64,000 nt of DNA. Origin: DSWT01 sp035373625 (GTDB lineage Bacteria > Chloroflexota > Anaerolineae > B4-G1 > SLSP01). Below the pieces are notes generated by a model. That model saw only the letters and a program-made list of their open reading frames with translations, had not been told where the DNA came from and searched no databases. The stretch is taken from NCBI GenBank assembly GCA_035373625.1, contig DAOSNS010000007.1, forward strand, positions 1 through 64,000, read 5' to 3'. How positions within the stretch are numbered: the first letter of the stretch is position 1; each line of letters opens with the position of its first letter. Made by a program: the position numbers and the translations under genes. Shown in pieces: positions 26,195 to 34,656 of this stretch.

Positions 26195-26470
26195 ATGGAA
26201 ACAACGATGGTGCTTCAACAAGAGGCTGTGCCGATTGTCCGTTCAGGACTGCAAATGAAACGTAAATCTCTGGAGCTTAACTTGCGGCAATATCAACAAC
26301 AGCTTGCGACATTTGAACGTCAATACCAAATGACTTCTGAGCAGTTTAGGCGCAGGTTTAGTGCCGGTGATCTAGGAGATGATGCGGTATGGTTCGAGTG
26401 GGAATTTGTGTTGGATGCTTATCATGAAACCATCCAACAATTGAGTGTCCTGGAGAAAATTCGTTTATGA
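26195..26470 (+). CDS. Putative antitoxin partner of the DUF6516-like protein
   Basis: A 91-residue, helix-rich protein. A coiled coil (QMKRKSLELNLRQYQQQLATF) is followed by YQMTSEQFRRRFSAGDLGDD and WFEWEF, a pattern I associate with small proteins paired with DUF6516/TumE-like genes. ATG at 26195 after GGAGATGGGT is used, not the upstream TTG. Its TGA overlaps the next ATG (ATGA), so the two are translationally coupled, as expected for an antitoxin-toxin pair. The antitoxin role is inferred from position and pattern. Confidence 0.68.
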   Translation: METTMVLQQEAVPIVRSGLQMKRKSLELNLRQYQQQLATFERQYQMTSEQFRRRFSAGDLGDDAVWFEWEFVLDAYHETIQQLSVLEKIRL

Positions 26471-26838
26471 GCATAGCCGAATACCTGAAAGCTGTGGATG
26501 ACCAACTGCGCGAGTTGGAAGGTATTATCTCGACTTGCTCTATTGAGCGTAGGATAGATGCAAACCTAAATATTGGATTTATCAAAGGACGTGTTGAATT
26601 TGTGGATGGTTCCTGTCTCGAATTCTCTGAGCAACTTCCCGTCCAACGCCGCAAATTTCGTTTCCACTATATGGATGCGGAGCAACACCTTATTGTCCGT
26701 TGGGATTCAGCACCGCATCATCGAACGGTGAGTACATTTCCTTTTCATCAGCACACACCCCGAGGTATTTATGATTACCCAGCGATAACTTTGCTGGAAG
26801 TGCTTGATGTGATTGCGGCTATGGTGGCACGTCAGTGA
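26467..26838 (+). CDS. DUF6516/TumE-like protein (toxin candidate)
   Basis: A 123-residue protein with the DUF6516 layout: VEFVDGSCLEFSEQL, then FRFHYMDAEQHLIVRWDSAPHH and a C-terminal LLEVLDVIAAMV. Some members are the TumE toxins of toxin-antitoxin pairs; their target is unclear. It starts inside the stop codon of the preceding small gene and ends 13 bases before the membrane ATPase gene, so all four genes of this stretch look co-transcribed. Confidence 0.75.
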   Translation: MSIAEYLKAVDDQLRELEGIISTCSIERRIDANLNIGFIKGRVEFVDGSCLEFSEQLPVQRRKFRFHYMDAEQHLIVRWDSAPHHRTVSTFPFHQHTPRGIYDYPAITLLEVLDVIAAMVARQ

Positions 26839-26851
26839 GAAAGGCTTGACT

Positions 26852-29237
26852 ATGTCCACTGTTCCTCGCCTCGATTTAGCTCCCAAGCGCAAAAAGCCCC
26901 TTTCCCTCTGGAATCCGCTGGATTACCTGACGCTGCTCTACTGGGCTTTTCTCTTCCCGCAGGCGATTCGGTGGTATGTGGAGACGTTTGGGCTGCCGGA
27001 GTACCAGGGGAAGATCGGACGTGAGGTGTGGCAGGTGTTGGCACACGATCCGGTGCAACGCAATCTGGTATTGCAGATGTTTGTGATCCTGTTGATTCTC
27101 TTGCCTTGTGCGGCCTGGGTTTTGCAGGCTTTGGGCGTTTCTATAGACTGGTTCGGCGTGGCGGTCGGCGTGGCGTTCAGCGTGGCGATCGGCCGGCCGA
27201 TCGAGTGGCTGTTGGCGGCGCTGTTATGGCGATTGTATGAGGCTCCCCCCCGGGACCCATATAACGTGGTTGCCGTTGCCGGGCTTCAAACGCAGGGTTA
27301 TGAATTGGTTAGAGGAAGATTGGGGCGCCGGCGTTGGCGCTGTCAATCAAGTGTTGGCCTTTTCGCTGCAATTCATTTCCACCATTGGCGCGGTGAATGT
27401 CGTCCTGGCGCGGCTGTCGCCGGAAAGGTTACTGGCGTGCGTTGCGCTTCTGGCAGAAAAACCGTTCGATTGGGACTTGTTACGTTATAATTCGGCCAGT
27501 TTACGCAATGCTTTATGGCAGAACTTCTTCGAAGGGTTGTTTGTTGTTCCGCGTAGGTGGCGTAGGGAGCGTTTCCCCACCGAACCCCGTCTGGATACCC
27601 CGGCCCGCGCTGCCTGCGCCGGGTTTTGGTACTGGCACGAGCGAGAGGCTGAAAAAGCCGCCACGGCCTTTGCCGTCGTTAAAGACATCCCCCACGGTGC
27701 GGAAATCTACAGCATTGCGCAGGCCATCGTCGCCGGGCAAAAAGTCGAGACACTAGAAGATTTGGTAAACGTGGGGCAAACTGTCAGTTTGCCCTTGCAG
27801 CAAGCTAACAGCTTGCGCTACGACGAGCTGCGCCCCGGCACCCTGCGTGCCTTGCGCGTCCTGAGTGAGGTCGCCGCCGAAGCGCGCACGGCGTATCACG
27901 CGGTCGCGCCGCTCAACCGCGCGGCTGCTATCGGACGCGCCAACGCTGCGCTCACACATCTGCTGGAAACCGGCACGGAGTTCTGCCCAGAGCCGGAGTG
28001 GCCGCTTATCGAGGAAATTGCAAAAAAGTGGCGCGACATCGTCAGCAAGGCCGGGGGCGTCATCGGCGCGGAGGTATTGCGCCAACCCGTGCTTAATCCT
28101 TATGAGGGCTACTCCGGTTTGCCGGTCACGGGGGCTACCTTCGTTGGGCGCAAAGCCATTATGAGCCAGATCGAGCGCCATTGGGCCAACCCGGGCGCGC
28201 TGCCGCCGCTCATCCTCTACGGGCACCGGCGCATGGGCAAAAGCTCCATTCTGCGCAACCTGGATAAAGGCTTGCCGCCCGGCGATGTGCTGGTTTACCT
28301 GGATATGCAGGATGTGGGGTGGGTCAACCATACCGGAGAACTGCTGTTGGATATGGCCGAAGCGATATATAAGCGAATTACGAATGACGGATCAAGCATT
28401 GACAGAGATGCGTCCAAAATCCAAAATCCAAAACTTGCAATGCCTGACCCTGCCGATTATACGGACTTGGGAAGCGCGCGGCGGGCGCTGAATCGCTTCC
28501 TGGAGGCTGTTGCGCCCTTCATGCCGGGCCACCGTCTGGTTCTGGCGATTGACGAGTTTGAGGTTATCCAGGATGGGATTGACAAGGGCCGTATTGACCC
28601 GGACGTGCTGAAATATCTGCGTTCGCTGATTCAAAAATATCACTGGTTGGCCCTCATCTTTGCGGGATTGCACACGCTCGATGAGATGGGGCGCGATTAC
28701 AAATCCGTCTTCTACGGGCAGGCGGAGCATATCCGCGTGAGCTACCTCAGCGAGGCGGATGCGGTTGACCTCATCGCCCGGCCCCACCCGGATTTCGCGC
28801 TCGAATACGCGCCGGAGCTGCGTGCGGAATTGTACCGGCTCACCTACGGGCAGCCGTATCTTCTACAACGGCTCTGTTGGGAATTGGTGGAGCGGTGGAA
28901 CGAGCGGTTTATGCGCGAGGGCGAATCCACGCCGCGCGAGTTGACGCCGGATGAATTGCCGTCTGTCCTCACGCCCGATTTCTACCATGCGGCTGGTTAC
29001 TACTTCGATGGCGTGTGGGACAATATCACCGAAGATGAACGCGCCGTGTTGCGCGTGATGGCGTCCCGCCCGGCGCCGTGGATGCGACCAGAACTCGAAG
29101 CCGTGCTGCCCACGATTGACCTGGACGACGCCTTTATGTTGCTGCGCCGCCACGATGTTGTTCTTGAGGATGAGACCGGCCTGCGTTTCGCCAGCGAACT
29201 CCTGCGGCAGTGGATCGTACAGTTCGCGCCGGATTGA
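26852..29237 (+). CDS. Membrane-anchored STAND/AAA ATPase, frameshifted at a C7 run
   Basis: Two frames make one protein of about 794 residues. The first (26852 to about 27250) encodes membrane helices (LDYLTLLYWAFLFPQAI, VLQMFVILLILLPCAAWVLQ, VAVGVAFSVAIG). The second continues as GTHITWLPLPGFKRRVMNWL and NQVLAFSLQFI, and then has an ATPase with Walker A GHRRMGKSS (about 28221) and Walker B LAIDEFE. Removing one C from CCCCCCC at 27245-27251 joins them exactly. This could be a sequencing error or a phase-variable tract. Two short repeat-encoded insertions lie in frame (27774-27816 and 28371-28436). It probably pairs with the CHAT protein as sensor or membrane effector. Confidence 0.8.
27774..27816. 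repeat. Two palindromes inside the membrane ATPase gene
   Basis: GGGCAAACT-GTC-AGTTTGCCC (27774-27794) and GCAAGCT-AAC-AGCTTGC (27800-27816). They are in frame and encode the Gly-Gln-Thr-Val-Ser-Leu-Pro and Gln-Ala-Asn-Ser-Leu-Arg stretches. Confidence 0.85.
28371..28436. repeat. CGAATTA and CCAAAAT repeats inside the membrane ATPase gene
   Basis: CGAATTACGAATGACGGATC followed by CCAAAATCCAAAATCCAAAA in the stretch between Walker A and Walker B. The insertion is in frame and gives a low-complexity loop (NDGSSIDRDASKIQNPK). Confidence 0.75.
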
Positions 29238-29283
29238 ACGGATAGAGCGGAAAAATCCGTTAAAATCCGTTCAATCCGTTGAC
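29238..29283. repeat. ATCCGTT hairpin at the convergent ATPase/FMN-protein junction
   Basis: AACGGATAGAGCGG pairs with the three ATCCGTT units that follow, ending CCGTTGAC. It sits directly after the ATPase stop codon and just before the end of the convergent gene, where a bidirectional terminator would be useful. Confidence 0.8.
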
Positions 29284-29284
29284 A

Positions 29285-30130
29285 TTAAAACACCCGCACC
29301 GGTTCCAACGGCACCGGCGGATAAATCTGCTCCGGCTTGGGCGGCATGGGATTGTAGACCCACTCTACGGCGACCGTTCCGCACGGCAGCCCGCCGACAC
29401 GCCGCACGCCCTCGAAGGTGCCGCGCAGCAACACGGTTTCCATATCCAGCGACATCCCGAAGACTGCCAGGGGCACACCTGCCGGAATCGCGCGCAGTTC
29501 GTCCCCGAACGCGCCCGCTGCGAAGATCACCCGTTCCGCGTCGAGCGCCTGGGCCTGGATGACGGGGATGATGACGGGATAACCATCGCTGCCGACGTAG
29601 CCCACAAACTTGAGGTTATCGAGCTTGTTCAGCAGGCGGCGCGTCCACAGGTTGAGCACGGGCGTCTTGGTCTTGCGTGCCAGCGTCCGCGCGAGTATCG
29701 TCTGGACTGCTGAAAAGATCACCTGTCCCATTGGCAGGACGTGCCGCCCGGTGTGCGCAATCAAATCCATATAGTAGACCGTGTGGATACCGAAGTAGGC
29801 GTTGTAGCGGAACATCGGGATGTTGTTGTAGGCATCGTACTCGGGTCCCTGGCGCGCGGTGTGTGTGAAGGTGGCTTTGCCCCGCCAGACCTCTTTGTTC
29901 AGCGTCATCACCATAAAGCCCACCTGAGGATGCCGCCGGATGAACTGCTTGGACAACCCCTCGGTGAACTGTCCCCACGTCAACTGTGTGGGTGAACTGG
30001 CCCGCAACGTCGAAATCAGCGTCAGGTGCGGCAGCCCCTCGTCGTTGACCGTCGCCAGCAGCCCGATCTTCATCTCCGGCATAAAGGCGGCGATGTCGGC
30101 TTCCGAGAAGGTGGTGTGTGGTAAGTGCAT
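29285..30130 (-). CDS. Pyridoxamine-phosphate-oxidase-like FMN split-barrel protein
   Basis: A 281-residue protein with an N-terminal PNPOx-like fold (MKIGLLATVNDEGLPHLTLISTL, then RRHPQVGFMVMTL). These proteins bind FMN or F420 and handle varied substrates, so the specific reaction is unknown. An extra C-terminal half (YPVIIPVIQAQALDAERVIF) looks like a second barrel-type domain. It follows the desaturase-like gene on the same strand, separated by a perfect inverted repeat. ATG after AGGAGGAACAACG. Confidence 0.72.
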   Translation of the reverse strand: MHLPHTTFSEADIAAFMPEMKIGLLATVNDEGLPHLTLISTLRASSPTQLTWGQFTEGLSKQFIRRHPQVGFMVMTLNKEVWRGKATFTHTARQGPEYDAYNNIPMFRYNAYFGIHTVYYMDLIAHTGRHVLPMGQVIFSAVQTILARTLARKTKTPVLNLWTRRLLNKLDNLKFVGYVGSDGYPVIIPVIQAQALDAERVIFAAGAFGDELRAIPAGVPLAVFGMSLDMETVLLRGTFEGVRRVGGLPCGTVAVEWVYNPMPPKPEQIYPPVPLEPVRVF

Positions 30131-30147
30131 CGTTGTTCCTCCTGATG

Positions 30148-30203
30148 ATTAGGGATTGGGGACCGGGAATTTGTCCCTAATCCCTAATTCCCCAATCCCT
30201 AAT
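30148..30203. repeat. Perfect 15-base inverted repeat of the CCCAATCCCTAA family
   Basis: ATTAGGGATTGGGGA (30148-30162) and TCCCCAATCCCTAAT (30189-30203) are exact complements, with a further CCGGGAATTTGTCCC in the loop. It lies between the desaturase-like and FMN-protein genes. The same words recur at 13570, 35894, 45656 and 48049. Confidence 0.9.
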
Positions 30204-30207
30204 CCCA

Positions 30208-31710
30208 TTACTCATATTTCGCAATCAAATCTGCGGCGATCATCCCCGAAGCAATCGTCGTGGGGACACCGCCGCCAGGATGGGTAGACGCGCCGACCAG
30301 GTATAGCCCGGCGATGGACTTGGACTTCGCGGCGGGACGGAAGATGGTTTCGTTGGTGATGTCCTGCCGCAAGGCGTAGATTGAACCTTCCGGCAGGCGC
30401 AAGTTGCGCTCGAAATCTACCGGGGTCGCCAGAGTCGCCACCTTGACGTGGTCACGCAATCCCGGAATGTAGTGCGCGCTGTAATAGTCAATGATCTGCT
30501 CGGTCAGCTCCGGTTTGACTTCGTCCCAGCTTTTGCCGTCGCTGCGGCGATAGGGCGCAGGTGCCAGCGTCAGCACGATCACGTGCTGGCCTTTCGGCGC
30601 AAGACCCGGATCACTGTGCGAGGTCCAACTGATGATGCCGAACTGTTGATCCGTGGGATAGTGCCCTTTTTCGTAGGTCTCCCACCAGTAGCGGTTGATC
30701 CTATCGGTTGGCAGCGTCGCCAGGGTGTGGTGCGATTCCAGGGGCGGCGTGTAATCCACGCCCAGGTAAAGCATAGGTACGGCCATGGCGTACTCGTAGC
30801 TCTTGATGCCGACCCGCACCAGCCAGGGCAGGTGTTCCTCGCCGATCAGGTTGAGGTATAACGTCTTGGCGTTGATGTCCGACACGACAACCGGCGCAGT
30901 GACCTCCGTCCCATCGGCCAGCTTCACACCGACCGCCCGTCCATTGCGCACCAGCACCTTATCCACAAGCGTATTCAGCCGCACCTCCATGCCGAAACGT
31001 TCCCCGCAACGTTGCAGTGCCGCCGGTATGCCGATCATCCCACCCTTGCTGTAATAGACGCCGGCGTGTTCGCCGTAGGCCACCATAGCAAAAACGCCCG
31101 GACATAATGCCGGCGGCAGGCCGATGAACAGGGTCTGATAAGCAATAGACTCGCGCACACGCGCATCGTTGAAGTAGTGTTGCAAAACGTCTTGATAGCT
31201 ACAGAAGAACAGAGGCGCGTACTTGAGCATGCCGGGCGCGTTGGCGAAGAAGCGGACGAAGTCTGTCATTGTGTCCATCGGACTTCTGAAAAGCGAGAGA
31301 GCGTTATCCGAAAGTTCCTTCATCGCGGCGCAGAACCGGTGCCAGTTGGAAACTTCGTCAGGCGCGAGGCGGCGAATTTCTTCGGCGGAGGCTTCGAGGG
31401 AGGTGGGGTACTTCATCCGCGTGCCGTCTTTCATGATGACGGTGTACACCGGGTCGCACGGCAGCAGGCTGACCTCATCTTTCAAGGTTGTGCCGAGCCG
31501 TTGAAAGACTTCATCAATCAGATCGGTAGCCTCGATCAACGACGCGCCCAGGTCGAAGCGAAAGCCCTGCTGCTCGAACGTGGAGCAACAGCCGCCGATA
31601 CGTTCGCTTTGCTCCAGGATCAACACCTTGCGCCCTTGCTTGGCCAGTTGCGCACCCACGCTCAGCCCGCCGGTTCCTGCTCCAATGACGATGACATCAT
31701 AGTCTGCCAT
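30208..31710 (-). CDS. Phytoene-desaturase-like NAD(P)/FAD oxidoreductase
   Basis: A 500-residue flavoprotein with an N-terminal dinucleotide-binding motif (VIVIGAGTGGLSVGAQLAKQG), ERIGGCCSTFE, and a C-terminal FAD loop LYLVGASTHPGGGVPT, all typical of the CrtI/phytoene desaturase and related carotenoid or retinol oxidoreductases. No carotenoid genes neighbour it apart from a distant polyprenyl synthase (37893-38864), so the substrate is open. It begins 12 bases after a small membrane-protein gene. Start follows GGAGAAGACT. Confidence 0.85.
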   Translation of the reverse strand: MADYDVIVIGAGTGGLSVGAQLAKQGRKVLILEQSERIGGCCSTFEQQGFRFDLGASLIEATDLIDEVFQRLGTTLKDEVSLLPCDPVYTVIMKDGTRMKYPTSLEASAEEIRRLAPDEVSNWHRFCAAMKELSDNALSLFRSPMDTMTDFVRFFANAPGMLKYAPLFFCSYQDVLQHYFNDARVRESIAYQTLFIGLPPALCPGVFAMVAYGEHAGVYYSKGGMIGIPAALQRCGERFGMEVRLNTLVDKVLVRNGRAVGVKLADGTEVTAPVVVSDINAKTLYLNLIGEEHLPWLVRVGIKSYEYAMAVPMLYLGVDYTPPLESHHTLATLPTDRINRYWWETYEKGHYPTDQQFGIISWTSHSDPGLAPKGQHVIVLTLAPAPYRRSDGKSWDEVKPELTEQIIDYYSAHYIPGLRDHVKVATLATPVDFERNLRLPEGSIYALRQDITNETIFRPAAKSKSIAGLYLVGASTHPGGGVPTTIASGMIAADLIAKYE

Positions 31711-31722
31711 AGTCTTCTCCTT

Positions 31723-31878
31723 TCACACTGCGTAGCGCGCCGGTAGATAGGGCACCTGCCTGAGGATGTTCTGGATGAACCGTTTCTGTGCCTCGCTCAA
31801 GTTCTGGTAAACCAGCGCCAGCCCCACCAGGAGCAACAACAACCAAACGCCACAATGTCTCTGTTTTTTACATCGCAT
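31723..31878 (-). CDS. Small single-pass membrane protein, 51 residues
   Basis: Begins MRCKKQRHCGVWLLLLLVGL and continues ALVYQNLSEAQKRFIQNIL, ending YLPARYAV. One transmembrane helix (about 11-24) follows a basic cysteine-containing head, with an amphipathic tail behind. AAAGGAGG lies six bases before the ATG, a strong signal for translation. It is 12 bases upstream of the desaturase-like gene, so the two are probably co-expressed. I do not recognise a family. Confidence 0.65.
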   Translation of the reverse strand: MRCKKQRHCGVWLLLLLVGLALVYQNLSEAQKRFIQNILRQVPYLPARYAV

Positions 31879-31927
31879 TGGAACCTCCTTTCTGAGAATG
31901 GGTAAAAGGTTTATGGCTTACCGGTAC

Positions 31928-31979
31928 TGATTACGAATTACGAATTGCGAATTACGAATTGCGAATTACGCATCACGCA
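31928..31979. repeat. CGAATTA/CGAATTG tandem array
   Basis: About six GAATTACGAATTGC units ending CATCACGCATCA, directly before the stop codon of the glycyl radical enzyme gene. Confidence 0.88.
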
Positions 31980-34481
31980 TCAGAACTGGTGCGTTTCCCG
32001 CGCGATGATCTCGTCCTGCAATTCCTTGCCGATGCTGGTGAAGTAGGCGTTGTAGCCGGTCACGCGCACGAGCAGATGGTGGTAATCCTCCGGGTGTTTT
32101 TGGGCGTCGCGCAGCATGGCCGCGTCTACCATGTTCACCTGCAAGGCGGTGCCGCCGTTTTCGACGTAGCCGCGCAGAAATGCCTTGAACTTCGCCTGCT
32201 GCTCCGGCTCGCGCAGCAGTGAGGGGCTGAAGGTCATCGTGTGGCTGCCGCCGTTGGGCAGCAGGTTGACGAAGTCGCCCCAATCGCCGTTGGGCGCGTG
32301 CCCGCCGAGAGCTTTGCCCACGGAGTTGACGTTCGCCGTCGGGCCGCGCGTGTCGGCACCGTTGGAGGGGCACAGCGCGTTAGAGAGGAACTTGCCCTTG
32401 GGACGCCCGTCAGGGCTGGCGGGCAGGATGAAGCTGTCGGCGATCCAGTAATTCCAACTCAACATGCCGGGGCGGAATTGCGCGCCGGTCGCCTCGGTTT
32501 TGTGCTTCCAGGTTTCCTCGGTCCACAATTCCATCACTTGCCGGGCCATGGCGTCGGCGACGGGATCGTCGCGCCCGTATTTGGGGGCCTTGCGCAAGGC
32601 GCGGGTTTGCAGGATCGCGTGACCTTCCCAATTGTCGCGGAGCGCCTGGATGAGTTCCGCCATCGTGCAGGCTTTTTCGTCGAACACCAGGTACTTGATC
32701 GCCAGCAGCGAATCCACGGTTGTGGCAAAGGTGACGGCCTCAATCGTGATGTATGACAGTTCTGCGCCGCCCTGGGTCACGTCCAAACCCTTCTCGGCGC
32801 AGCCGCGCACCAGGCACGAGAGGTACGGGGTGGGGGAGAAGCGCGCGCGCAGGGCGTCAGTGCGGTTGTAAAGGGCGACGCTTTTCTCAATGATGAAGCG
32901 CGTTTGTATCGCGTAGGCTTCCCAGAATTGTTCCCAGGTGGTGAAGGTCGTTGGATCACCGGTATCCGGCCCCCAACGCTTCACGGGATCGGTCTTGCCC
33001 GTCATCGGGTCGGTGAAGGGCAAGAGGTCGTAGCCGCCGGTCAGCGCCAACTCGACGGCTTTGAGCAGATTGAGGTTGTTATCCACGGTGCCGGAACGGT
33101 CGTTGCCGACCATCGTATTTTCCAGACAGCCGACCGGTGCGTAGTTGTGGACATTGCCGGGATGGATGAGGTGCTCCACGCCGGATTTGCGCGCTTGCAG
33201 CAGTAGACCCGCCATCGAACGCTCATCGAAGTTGAGTAGGAACGGTGCCCCCTGACTTTCGGCGATCATAGCCACGACCTTGTCAAGCAGCGCGTCGGGC
33301 GTGCCGCGGTGCAGGCGCACGTTGGGCTTTGGCTCGAGGATCGGTGACATCTCGTCAATCACTTCAAGCATGGCGAAGGTGAGATCGTTGGTCAGGTCTA
33401 CGCCGCCGTCGCCCATCCCTGAGAGGGTGAGCAGTTGCCCGTAGCCCGCCGTGATGCCCTGGTTGCCGCCCGTGCGGATCATCGCGTCGTAGGCGGTGTT
33501 GCAATGCACCCAGAAGCACTTGAGGATTTCCTTGCCGAATTCGCGGTCCATTCCGGCTTCCAATGAAGCCTGCCAGAACGGGTAGAGGTACTGGTCAATG
33601 CGCCCGAAGGAGACACCGGGGCCGGGGTAGTTTTCATCGCTCATCACCAGCATGTGCGTGAGCCACAGGGATTGCACGGCCTCCCAGAACGTCGTCGCGC
33701 CTTCCCAGGGAACGCGCCGCAGGTTCGCCGCCATCTGTTCGAGTTCGGCGCGGCGCGTGGGATCGGTTTCCGCCTCGGCCAATTGGGCGCAGAGATCGGC
33801 GTAGCCTGCTGCAACGTCTCGCGTCATTGTGGATGCGGTGAGCATCGCCCGCAGTTGTGCGCCCTTCGCCCCGCGTTTTTCGGTTTCCGGTAGGGCGGCA
33901 TAGCGCGCTTCCAGGTCTTGGTGGATGGCTTTCCATCCGTGGTCGAGCACCTGGGCGTAGTCGGGAATCAGGTGTCCACTTGTCGCGCCACAGTTGCCGT
34001 AGCCGTGATCGTGGTACCACTTGATGGCCGCACGGGTGCCGTTTTTGCCGTAGAGCAAGCGGTTGTAGGCTCGCGCCTCCTGCTTGTTCAGGCAGGTGGA
34101 CGTCATCACATTGAAGCGCGCGCCCGCAAGCAGATCGCCGGGCAGGATTTCTTTGGGCAGATAGTGCACCATCACCTCGCGGTTGAACCACGCTTTGCGC
34201 TCCGGCAGGCTCCATTTCCAGAAGTCCGGGTGTAGCTTCACTGGTCGCGCCGTCTGCTGGAAGCTGGAACGGAAGGTCTGGAAGAAGGCATAGGTCTCCG
34301 GCACGATGTAAAATGAGATTTCCTCGTACTGGAAGTCCCATGGCGTGCCGGTGGTCCAGGCGGTCATCTCGTTGTTCCAGCGGCGTTGGACGCCCTGGAA
34401 ATAGTAATCGCGCAGCCACTGGATGCGCGGCGAGAGGTTTTTTGGCTCTTTGATGCGATATTCGGGTTGTAAGCAACTCAT
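31980..34481 (-). CDS. Glycyl radical enzyme, single-Cys type, substrate unknown
   Basis: An 833-residue pyruvate-formate-lyase-family enzyme. The glycyl radical loop RVTGYNAYF is at the C-terminus (Gly809) and the thiyl site is APVGCLEN (Cys452, GCxE). One Cys followed by a Glu two residues on excludes true PFL (paired Cys) and fits the dehydratase, decarboxylase and lyase groups. I cannot choose between choline lyase, aryl-acetate decarboxylase or others. The N-terminal 150 residues (WTTGTPWDFQYEEISFYIVP) are unlike the common ones I know. A radical SAM activase is not adjacent. Strictly anaerobic activity is expected of the family. Confidence 0.88.
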   Translation of the reverse strand: MSCLQPEYRIKEPKNLSPRIQWLRDYYFQGVQRRWNNEMTAWTTGTPWDFQYEEISFYIVPETYAFFQTFRSSFQQTARPVKLHPDFWKWSLPERKAWFNREVMVHYLPKEILPGDLLAGARFNVMTSTCLNKQEARAYNRLLYGKNGTRAAIKWYHDHGYGNCGATSGHLIPDYAQVLDHGWKAIHQDLEARYAALPETEKRGAKGAQLRAMLTASTMTRDVAAGYADLCAQLAEAETDPTRRAELEQMAANLRRVPWEGATTFWEAVQSLWLTHMLVMSDENYPGPGVSFGRIDQYLYPFWQASLEAGMDREFGKEILKCFWVHCNTAYDAMIRTGGNQGITAGYGQLLTLSGMGDGGVDLTNDLTFAMLEVIDEMSPILEPKPNVRLHRGTPDALLDKVVAMIAESQGAPFLLNFDERSMAGLLLQARKSGVEHLIHPGNVHNYAPVGCLENTMVGNDRSGTVDNNLNLLKAVELALTGGYDLLPFTDPMTGKTDPVKRWGPDTGDPTTFTTWEQFWEAYAIQTRFIIEKSVALYNRTDALRARFSPTPYLSCLVRGCAEKGLDVTQGGAELSYITIEAVTFATTVDSLLAIKYLVFDEKACTMAELIQALRDNWEGHAILQTRALRKAPKYGRDDPVADAMARQVMELWTEETWKHKTEATGAQFRPGMLSWNYWIADSFILPASPDGRPKGKFLSNALCPSNGADTRGPTANVNSVGKALGGHAPNGDWGDFVNLLPNGGSHTMTFSPSLLREPEQQAKFKAFLRGYVENGGTALQVNMVDAAMLRDAQKHPEDYHHLLVRVTGYNAYFTSIGKELQDEIIARETHQF

Positions 34482-34502
34482 TGTACTCCTCCCAAAGTCG
34501 TT

Positions 34503-34626
34503 TGGTAGTCGTTAGTCGGGTAGTCGGGTAGTTGGGTAGTCGTTAGTCGGGTAGTCGGGTAGTTGGGTAGTTGGGTAGTCGGGTAGTCGGGTAGTCGTTA
34601 GTCGGGTAGTCGGGTGGTTGGGTAGT
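34503..34626. repeat. One-sided TAGTCGGG/TAGTCGT array
   Basis: About fifteen units of GGTAGTCG, GTTAGTCG, GGTAGTTG. It belongs to the family of the large hisH-hisA array. It fills the space between the ornithine aminotransferase and glycyl radical enzyme genes, with no complementary arm. Confidence 0.9.
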
Positions 34627-34656
34627 CCTGAGGGCGTTTTTACGATCGAGATGGCA

